Origin: Fistularia commersonii
Lineage: Eukaryota > Chordata > Actinopteri > Syngnathiformes > Fistulariidae
Length of the DNA stretch: 64,000 bases
NCBI GenBank assembly: GCA_037954325.1
Contig: JBBMNZ010000035.1
Span: 7,835,001-7,899,000 of the forward strand
Direction: 5' to 3'
In this document: positions 38,119 through 48,866 of the stretch, in pieces
Position numbering within the stretch: position 1 is the first letter of the stretch
How the letters are laid out: each line of letters begins with the position of its first letter
Notes under the pieces: model-generated
The model's input: only the letters and a program-made list of their open reading frames with translations
Databases searched by the model: none
What the model was told of the DNA's origin: nothing
Program-made: the position numbers and the translations under genes

Positions 38119-41100
38119 GTAAGAGCGGCGCGCACTAGGGAGGACGCACCGCCGTCTTCCCCACCGCACCCTGTGAGCATGTTGGTTTTTTTCCCCCGTG
38201 CTGGCCACTGTCCCCCTGTTCATTATTTTTTCATTTGTTAAACCACCGTGATTATGTGGCAGTTGGCAGTTATTTAACAAATGCCTGAGAGAGAGATAAA
38301 GGCGCTTAATCAAAGCGTCTCAGAGGAACATGCCTGTATGTTAGTGCCCTCCTGCCTTGCAGTTAGTCAAGGGGTTGGAGGGATGGGGTGGGTACTAAAC
38401 ATCAATGGATCTGAGCCTTCCTTTTAAGTAAATGGTGTCTTGCAGGCAGCCCTCTGCTGGCTTGCTCAAGTTTCCTGTGCTTTGAAACCCTTCCTCTGGT
38501 TCAGGCACAAATTCAGACACCAAGCCCCAGACTGTTACAGCGACGTGAAAAACTGTGTCACTGTTGTAAAGTTATATAGTATAGCTCGCTCTATATTCCA
38601 GCAACTACTTTTTCTTGCCGTTTTTGTGCTATATTATACAATTCGTCTAACCCAAATAAATAAAAGCAGTTAAGAGAACTTGTGCAGTCAGTCATTTTCC
38701 AGAGCAGAGGTATTGTTCTCTTGGCCAAAGATGAAAGCAGAGCTGTTTGTGGTAGCTGGAAAGTATTTAGGATTTTATCTTAAAAGCCCATCCCACATAT
38801 TATCCCAACAGCAAAAATCTTTTTTTACCAGAAACATTTTTCAAAAACTGGATTTTATGCTTGAACCTCCATCAAAGAGCACTTTTCAAGTTTGTTCTTT
38901 TTCTTTCTTTCTTTCCTTCTTTCTTTCTTTCTTTCTTTTTCTTTCTTTCTTTCTTTTTTTTTTTTTGCTCAACTACTTTGTCCTGACATCTGGACACAAT
39001 TATTGCGGAGAGGTTTGACAAAGTCTTGATGCTTCGAAATTTGTAGGAAAAGTGCAATTTCCTTACTTTAAGCAAACACTAAGTGGGATTTTGGATTAAA
39101 AAACACCGAGTACTAGTAACAGCCAAAGTTGATCAGGTCTAATGTCTTACTGAGCCAAGTAGTCCAGGATTCTTTCTCTAATCTGAGCAGATGTCAATAA
39201 ACTGGCACTGTTACTCATTTGCTTGACAGTGGTCATGCTGCGTTAGGATCCAATAAGCACTGAGGTTGTTTGACATGTAGGCATCTCCTGGTTTCCCGGT
39301 GTGATCCCCTGCATTCTTGTTTTTCACTAAAAGAAAAGTGAGAGGGAGTGAGCCCCCTTTTCTCCTGTGCGTCACCCACCGTCTCCCCCTTTCCTCCTGC
39401 CCCTCACAATCTCTCTAGGTCAACCAATTTCCATCTCAAACATGTGGAACTAATTTTGCCACTGCACAGATTCTGTTTTCCCTTCTTTTAAGAAACCTCC
39501 TCTTCTCAACTCTGAAGAGATAGTATACCCAAACTGCAAAACATCTGTACCTCCGTTCCGTAATTCCAGCCACGGATTCCACTTTCTGTGCAACTAACTT
39601 GGTGTTTTCCTACCTTTGCATTGCAAGACTTTTCTCCTTCCGTTTGGAAAAGGGGAAAAAAGAATCTGTCTGACAGAGACTTAGCAAGCTTTAGAGGGAG
39701 AGACAAGAGCGGGGCAAGGGGGAAAGACAGGAAGGGGAGATCTTGAAAGAAAGAAAAGAGATGGAGAAAGAGAGTGGGGGTGCAGAAAGCCCAGCTGTGG
39801 TAAATACCTGACTCTTTGCGTGGACCTTCCAAAGGTCAGGTTTGTGCTTGGGGCCTACGGCTTTAGTCATGCTGGGGTTCTCCTCTTAGCACTCCCAGCA
39901 GAAGGCATTCTCATAAAGAAAGGGGCCCTCCTTCCCCCTTTCCCTCTCCCCCTCCCTCTCGAAAGCTCAAGTTCCCCCTTCCTCTTCTCTCTCCCTTCCT
40001 TGTCCACCCCCTTCACTAATGGAACAGGAATGCAACACAGCAGGAGAGTAGAAAGACTTTAGAAAGGAAAGCAGGGGAGATTGGCTGCAGGAGGGGCCCA
40101 AGTCTGAATGATGGAGAAAGGGAAAGATAGAAGTGGGAGAGAATGGAAGAGAAAACACGCCAGGAAATAGGGGGCCGTTTTAAATTAGAAAAGTGGAAGA
40201 CTACAAGCCAGGCCAAAACAAAAGGGCAAGTAGATAACAGAAGAGACAGCAAGAGGGAAAATACGGTTTGCACAGTGATGTTGTTACTCACATCACCCAT
40301 CTACCTTTTCTAACTCGCATCTTCTGTGCTAAGTATAGAGGTGGGAACTAAAGAGACAGACAAGACAAGAAAAACAGAATCAACACATTTTCTCTACGGC
40401 TATCTGTCTGTTGAATTGTAGACGTAAAGGGTAATCTGATAATGGAATTCTGTGGACGATTTCAACGAACCGAACCAGGCTTTTAGATAAGCTTTTTTCT
40501 TTATGTTTCGACTGGAAGAAGTGCTCGTCACCAAATTTCTCAACAGCTCTTCACCGGCTGCTTAACTCAAAGGCGCGGAGAGCAAAAAAAAAAAAGAAAA
40601 TCACGTTCAATTGTGGTTCGCAGGTCCCACCATCGGGGAGACCCCGCGAGCCCCTACTTTGTCAACTCCGGCTACATCTTTGCTCCTGCCACCAGTGCCA
40701 ATGACAGCGAGATCTCCAGCGATGCCACGACGGATGACTCAATGTCCATGACGGACAGTAGCGTGTAAGTGCACTTTCAGGACTGGAGAAACCCCGAAGT
40801 AGGCGGGTCACTTTCATTTCAACTCCAGACTGTTCAAGAGATAATGTAGCAACCCCTAAAGGCTCATTTGAGCCCGGCCGGCTCTGGCCAAAACTCTGTG
40901 AAAGTTATTACTCCCATAGTATCTAAACGTGCCTGGAACAGACTTCAGTCAACACCTTTCCAGGAAAATGTTCAGGGGGGTGTGAAGAAAAATATTTGGC
41001 CTTGTAGTTCATCGGACTAAGCATTTCTTAGGCCAGGGGACTGCATTGTTGTGAATAATGGTCCGTAATGTATTTTAATTACACAAGTAATTCTATTAAT

Positions 41101-44100
41101 GTGTAGTTGTTGCTACGGCCTCTAGGGAGATAACTCTGGGAAAGTCATTATGTCTGAAGACCTTTTGAAGTTTATTCTGATGCATTAAAGACTGGGGAGA
41201 AGAGAGAAAAATATGAGATTGTCTTGATGTGGGTGGGGGCGTTGCCTCATTTTCCTCAAAGTTGAAATGTATCCATCCCACCCACCCTTCTGCCACAACA
41301 GACTTGTTTTTTCATATTATCTAATCGCTTTTTCCCTTTGAAGAACTGAAGGAGAGGGGGAGGGAAATGGCCATTTGGGCCTCAAGACAAACTCATTGAA
41401 AAATGTTGGCACCAAATGAAAGGCCGCTTACTCACATGGTGGGTCGGTTTCCTGCCACTAGCCTCTGCGGCGTGCTGAGATCATGTGTCTGTAAGGCTTT
41501 CACAGGGGTTACACATTGCTAGACCTTGGGACAGAGGAACACCCCCTGGCCAGGCCAGGGCACCCCTGAAAAAATCGCCTCCAACCCAACCCTCCACGGC
41601 TTCTCTCTTCCACCCTCCTGAGCCAATAGCATGAGTGGTGAGGCTCGAAGTGCAAGGGAGTGAGAAAATAAAGTGCATGGAGTATAAAGGGCTTAACTGA
41701 ATCGCTTTCAGCCTATTGTTAGGTGAGGGGAGCTTAGGGGGATAAAAGGGTGGCTGGCTGCTTTGAAAATGACTTGCACAACTGAATAGGAGATCCCCAT
41801 AAAGTAAGGGCCCATGAAACCATGAAAGAGTCTATGGCTGTTTTCTCTTCCAAAACCTGCACAAAGCACCCAGTCGTCAGACGGTTCACCAGGGTGGGTA
41901 AAAGTTTGGGTTGATAAAAAACATAGTTAGTGTGAGAGAACGCTTTATACCCAAACAAGGTGTAATGTTTTGTTGCTAACTTTGGGCTTCTTGTTAGCAC
42001 ACCTTTTCGCTGGGCCGCGGAGGCTTACTTTTAAAGGAGTTTTCTGTGCCTCTTCCAAGTCTCGAGGGTACAGTTTGGGAAGCAGCGGTCTTGCTAGTTG
42101 GGACTTCTTATAAAGAGCTGACTGTAACATTGTTAATACTGGCAGTGTGGCTCTGTAATCTGATTCATTTTAACAATAACAATCTGAAATATGACTTGCA
42201 GAAGTTGCCCAAAGACCGTAACAGAGATCTCCCCTGTCCTTGTCTGCGGCGCGCTTCTCTCTTCACCCCCAACTAATTTTAATTTTTTTTTTTGAAAAAA
42301 ATCTAATAAAAATAAAAAAAAAAAAACACCGCCTTTTTCCTCTCTCATTCGAGGGAACAATTTGATTAGTGCGTCCATTTATAGTGGTTAAAAGGCACAC
42401 TGCAAATTTGAATCTCATTTGCCAGATAAAGAACAAGAAGAAGCGGATTTGGGAAGGGGGGATAGAAGGTTGGGGGAGGGGATTTTTTTTTTTCTCTTTT
42501 GCTTATATCTTATTTATGGATTTACTTGGACGCTGGGGAATGCTGCTGCACCAACTTCAAACATTACCTTATCTTACAAACCAGCCTTTTGATGTTGCTC
42601 AGATCAGAGGCTCACAGCAAAGCGCTTGCCAAACGAAGATGGCAGCGGGTGCATATGTGCATGAGTGTGAGATTTCAAAGAGGCAGCAGAAAAAGTAGCG
42701 TTTGGGCTAGGTCAGACACTTCTGAGCAGCCAAAACGGCCAAGATAATTGGCCCAGCTTAAGTGGCAGCTGACTAAAAAAAAAAAGCTAGCACATACAGA
42801 GTGAAAAATAGAGAATGAGAATCGCAAAATAAATTGTCCGGAGACTTGTAGTCTTCCTGGCGAAATCTCTATCTTCACATTGGACATCACACCTACACAG
42901 GAGTTAGTGCTTGCCGGTCGGGGTATTTTTTTTTAGCTCAGAGCAGCTACTGATGTCAGTGCTAATTCCACTTTTTAAAGATCTGCTGTCAAAGTTGACA
43001 AGGACTAATCTTATCAGTGGGAGTCCTCTTGTGAAGCCCGCGGAGAGATGTTTAGCATATCTCGCCCATTGTCCCGGTGTGTTTTGTCGCTTCGGCTTCA
43101 AGGATTCTGAGGCCTTTTGATTTATCTACTGTGTGCCTCGTGGATGATTACCGGGTAGGGTTGTGTCACTCACCTCAGTCATAAGCTGCCTCCCTCAGAC
43201 TGGCTAATGGTGCTAATGCACCGGTGGTTGCAATGCAGGTCACAGCCAGTGATGTGACCTGCATGATCAGCGGCACTTCATGGGCAAAATATAGCATCCA
43301 ACTGATGTGCCAATGACACTGTGCGTTTCTGTGATTTACGGTGAACTCGTATGTATGTATTTATTTGTTTCTTTTTATGTGCAGAGATGGAATCCCTCCT
43401 TATAAGCTGGGCACCAAGAAGTATCTACAGCGGGAGATACACCGCAGTGTCAAGATCAATGGCCAGATTTCACTACCCCACTTTCCTGTAAGTCGTACTT
43501 CCTTAAGTTGTACTTCCTGCCTCAGTGTTTCCTTTTTTGTAACCTGCTAAACTCAAAACTTTTACATGCTGACAGACAACTGGGTCCTGACTCCCCTGAG
43601 GAGTTCTGCTTTCCTTATTGTATTTTAGTTTTTCTTTTTTTTTTCCAGTGTGCATGTTGTGACAGCATACTCTATTTTATTCCCCTGCTCTTTTTCATAT
43701 AAAAGTTGGAATAAATGAAAGGCAAAATTTGCATACTACTTCACTTCTTCAGCTGCTGCTGTTTTAAGCCCCCCTTTATTCCCTTACACGGGTAGCCTAT
43801 GTGGGGCTGTAAATATAAACTTGTATTATCCTCTTTGTATTCCCTCACAGTAACTTATATGCCATGTGTTGTCAGAGTTTCATATAGTTTATGTCAGTGA
43901 TACACCTGTGCCAAGCGCACAGGTACTGGACATACTGACATCACATTAAACGTCAAATGAGTTTGGGAACTATTCGAATGATGGCTGGACCCGAGAGCTT
44001 GTAAATACGAGTAGACTAACAACACGCACAGTTTTAATTGCGCCTATCTGTGATCCCATAGTGATATCGGGTTCGTCGACTATGTGGGTCATGCAATGTG

Positions 44101-44543
44101 TGCGCTTTGAAAATCTTGTTGACCCGCCGAAGTTGTTGTGGGAAGGTTTTAAGGAACTGGATTAGAACACACTGACACAGGCTAGGAGGCAGGTCTGTTT
44201 GAGACAAGAAAAGAAATGAAATCCTTTTGTCTTCATATCCAAACACGGGTTTGTGTATGTGGAAGAGATATGTGTGTTTTTTGTGCATGCATTTGACAGT
44301 GTTGTCTGTTCCCCCTTTTTGTCTCTCTTCGTCTCTTTTCTCTCTCTCAATCTCTTTTCCTTTCCCACTTGCACTCCTTTAATGTCTCCCTCCTGATTTG
44401 GAGATGGCTCTGTCTCCCGTGATGCACCAGCCCCAGGCAGGGGGGGCCCCGTGCAGGGCTGGCGCTCCTTTGCCAGCAGCTCCGCTTGCCTTTCTTCTTC
44501 TTCCCTTCATCGTATCTACAAAGAGATGAGAGCAACAACAACA

Positions 44544-44576
<33 letters not shown>

Positions 44577-47500
44577 AGTCAAAATCAAGAAAGCCAGTGT
44601 GCCAAATAACAAAAAAAGTAAGAAAGGGAGGAGAGAGAAGCCGGTGCATATAGTTAAAGAAAAAGTAGGATAATGTGACTAGAGTACCTCTGAGCTGCCC
44701 TGCATGCAGCCGGAAAATAAATTACTACTTCCCCTCAGATCTTCCCAGTATTTGACTCCTCCATCTTCTCCCTCCCTCTGTTCCCTCCTTCTCTGTCTCC
44801 CTCTCTTTCTGTCTCTCTGTGTCGCTCTCTGTTTCTTGCCGTCACCATTGCCACTTCACACACGCACTTCCCAACCCCTTTTTTCACTTTTTTTTTTTTT
44901 TTTCATGCTGTTAATTTTGTCCCCCTCTCCCCTTTTTTCTTTCCCTCTTCCCTCCTCACTCTCTCTTCTCCGTCGATATCTGGCTTTTATTCGGAGATTT
45001 AAAGCTGCGTGTCCCTCCCACCCCTAGTGTGCGTTTGATGTTTGACAAGGGCCCTTTGAAGTGTGCTGACTTCAGAGGCTGCCTAGCTGATGGCTTGGTT
45101 GGGCTACAGAGGGTGCAGGCAGGGGGCCTCCCCTCCAAGCGAGACCAACTGCTACCCCGCCATCATTACACCCCCCCCATCACCACCACCACCTTCCACC
45201 CCCCCCCCCTCAACCAGCAGCCTGGCACTGCCAACGGCACTGGGCATGAGAAGATCTGGGGAGTAATGGGCGTCGGAGAAGGTTCAGGTTAGCTCCAGGG
45301 CAAGGGCATCTGGATTAGGGCCCTTCGGAATACTGGCGGGCGTTCCCGAACAAGGCCGGATCGGGGCGAGGGCGGCGGATTAATGTACCGTATTGTATCC
45401 GTCACAAACATTAAGCCGCTACGCTCACCAAACCCTAAAGTGTCCTTCCCTCTGTGTTCTTCACCCCGCACGCAGAGGACACATCGGCTACCTAAGGAGA
45501 TGACCCCTGTCGAGCCCTCGGCCTTTGCTGCCCAGCTCATCGCTCGTCTGGAGAAGCTGAAGCGAGAGCAGGACACCATGAGCTCATTGGAGGAGAGATT
45601 GCAGCAGATCCAGGAGGTACAGAGGCAAAGAAACATTCTTTGAACAGCCTTAACTTGTATCCAAGTTAGCACGGAACGACGGTTCCGTATTGAACTACAA
45701 AAGCCGTTATGCCAGTTTTTGTATGTCAGGGACCAGGGATAAGACCAAGGGATTTGAAAGTCTGTCATGGTTTAACTACTTCTTCCCTCTCCCACTCTGT
45801 CCTCAACTATTTAATCTAGAAGAATTTTCCAACTTATATTTCTAGACACATTTGAAGTTTCTTCAAATAGTTAGCACTTAGCTACTCTCCAGTGGCACGT
45901 TTGCTGAGTATGTGTCGTGCCAGTCTCTTTGTAACACATAGGCACGCTCTGCATTATAGATGAAGCGCACCCAAAGCCTGTTAGGGAAGATAACAGTTTG
46001 GCAAAAAGGAAACTCAAATCAAGTTATTCAAGCATTTACTCTCACCGACTTCAAAGGACAATACATTAAAGTTGGTGTAAGTCGAGACATGAATTCATTT
46101 GCCTGCTTCCTTTGCTTACGTGTGACTCTGTTTAAACGGTTCTTCTGTCGGCCGATCTATATCATCTCCCTCTTTGCTGCCACAGGAGGAGGAAAGAGAG
46201 GATAGTGGTGACCTCACGTGCAACACCTCCCTTCATCACCCCCTTCTTCCATCTGGCAGCCAGTGCGAGGAAGATCCCCAAGCTATCCTAGATGAGCATC
46301 TATCACGTGTTCTTAAGACCCCTGGTTGCCAGTCGCCGGGTGTTGTTCGCCACTCGCCACGCTCGCACTCCCCAGAGCGGACAGGTGCCTTGGTCTCTTC
46401 TGGACATGGAGCGTTCTTTGGCGCATATCCTGGGTCCACCAAGGTTCTGATGGCGGGCAGGCAGTCCACAAAGCACATCCACCACCACTACATCCACCAC
46501 CATCACGCTGGTCCCAAGACCAAGGAGCAGATCGAGGTCGAGGCAGCTCAGCGTGTGCAGTGCCTCTGCCCTCCAGGGGGCGCCAATTTTTCTGACTTCA
46601 ACCCTGCGTGAGTCTTAACTTCTAAGCTTCTCTTATTTCAGTCGCTAATTAGTTGATATGATTAGTCGCTTCTAGATTCTTCCTTCTGTTACCTGTGCCA
46701 AAGCTGCTTTGTTTTCTGAACTCATCGTCTTCCCTTAGTCGCTGCAGCACTTCGTCGAGACGGCTGGTCAAGGCCACCGACGAGGGCGTGTCTCCTCCAC
46801 GGCTCCCTCTCGATGCTACCGACCGCTCTCAAAATGTTTGGCAGTGGATCCTGGAGAGTGAGAGGCAGGGCAAGCACAAGCCACACAGGTGAGCTCCATC
46901 TGCGCCCGAAGAAAACGGTCTTTGAAAACCTCCGCATTTTTGTCCTCCCTACTTATACTCCATCCATCATTTTTATTCAAACAGCACTCAAGGTCTAAAG
47001 AAACCCAATCCTTTTGACTCGAAAACCCTGCCGGGCCGGACTCATTCTTCTTGGGGTGTGGGCGGTACTGGCACCGGGACACACCTCCGCGGTCACCACC
47101 CAGGCCACCCGTTCATACAAGACCCGGACATGCCACCGCTGCCCCCGCCCAACACCTTGGCACAGCTGGAGGAAGCCTGCCGCAGACTAGAGGAGGTCTC
47201 CAAACCAACGAAACAGAGGTAAGTGAATTCAGACGCGTGAGAGCGGAACTGGCAACTGCAACAATCCCCGATAGTCTGCGTTTGATCGGTGACAGCGGAG
47301 TACACCGTCAGTGATGTCCAGTTTTCATAATGATGTTCGTACTGATTAGCTTGTATCGCTCTCTATGATTCCGACAGGCATTCAACAGCAGCCAGCAGCC
47401 TTCAGAGAGACAGGAGCCATCCAGCAGCTGCTTTCCCCACTGGAGGCAGCAGTCTAGCCAGCCCTGGACTCCAAGCAGACGAGTATGGATTTTTTCTCTT

Positions 47501-48831
47501 TTGAATTGTAACACAATCCCGTCTTTGTTCTTACTATACTGTTTTACTCCTTTTTTCCACACTTTCTTGCTACATTATCTTATTCCTGTCACACTTAGAC
47601 ACTTTTTCCTGAGTATTTCCTTTACCGCACACATTTTCTCGCTCCTCCTTTGAAGAGGGATGCTGTGAGTCAGCATGGCCATGTCTTTGCACCCCCCTTC
47701 TCTTGCTTTAATAATTATGTAAGATTAAATATGCCTCAATACAGAATACAACTAGCCACCCCATTTCTCACAACAACAAGCTAAGCAGCGGAACCCAACA
47801 AATACGTGCAAAGTGGCCGCTGGTAATTCAAGTTTACCAGCTTTTTTTGCGCGTTCGTTGAGCGGGGCGGGTGTTCGATGTTGAGCGCAGACAGCCTTAC
47901 TTTCCGGCGTCTTTTCACTTTTTACCGATTGATGCTTAGTGATCCAGCTATCTGTCGGCATCCTCAATGAATGGCATGCCAGAAAATAGCTCTTTAACGG
48001 TCACACTGTATCTCTCAACAAGTCCAGATGTTTAAAAACCATTTTCCTTTTGCACACTCAGGTCTAAGGAGCTTGTGGTCACCTACTTCTTCTGTGGTGA
48101 GGAGATCCCCTATCGGAGCATGATGAAGACCCACTGCCTCACCCTGGGACACTTCAAAGAACAGCTTAGCAAGAAAGGCAACTACCGGTAAGCGTACACC
48201 ACTGACAACACCGCTCGGATTTAACAGTACCCAAGCACACACTCTGCTATATTTTTGTTCAAACCGGTTTATTGGTGGTCGGTGCTGTTGTTATCAAACA
48301 TAAATATGGTTGCCTGCTGTGTGGGTGTGTGTTGCAAGATGCATGCTGAAAAGAAACTGGGCTGATCTACAGTATTCAGAGCGTACTGAGTGGGGGGGTT
48401 CTGGAACGTATTTTTTTTTCTCACATCTGGTCCTGATTTCCATGGTAAGGCAGCCTTAATAAATATGGGCCATTTTATTTTGTGCACAAAGACTATTGCA
48501 AGGCCTTCAAATTCCTCTCCCACATCATTGCATCAGGCATTATAATCAATTGCCGCAAGCACCTTCCTCTGTTAGGAACTGATAGGAGTAAACACAATAA
48601 ATGTCAGATGATGAGGGGAAATTCTTCAATGAATTACGGCCTTTCGTCATCAAAATGCAGTGGATGAAATTCATTTGAGTTTACCAAATCATCAGCTCAG
48701 TGCCACCTTACTTTTAACAAGTAACCATGTAAGCATTGTGTTGGTCAAGTATGCCACCATGCCACTGAAAAGGCATAAAACCTGCATGCCCATGACATCA
48801 GCATTAAGTTACAGCCACATCTGCTTGTTAG

Positions 48832-48866
<35 letters not shown>

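Larger units (their letters stand above)
46608..47377 (+). other. axin2: Three short axin2 introns (within this span)
   Basis: The introns between coding exons 5/6, 6/7 and 7/8 are 131, 96 and 159 bases (46608-46738, 46889-46984, 47219-47377). Each has GT and AG ends. Their small size contrasts with the 2-2.6 kb introns on either side of this cluster. Confidence 0.95.

Noticed and set aside
37378..38313. 311-residue open frame on the minus strand
   Set aside because: It is antisense to axin2 coding exon 1. Its length comes from the codon bias of the real exon, and its translation has no family resemblance.
45289..45768. 159-residue minus-strand frame
   Set aside because: Shadow of axin2 coding exon 4 and flanking intron; no recognisable domain.
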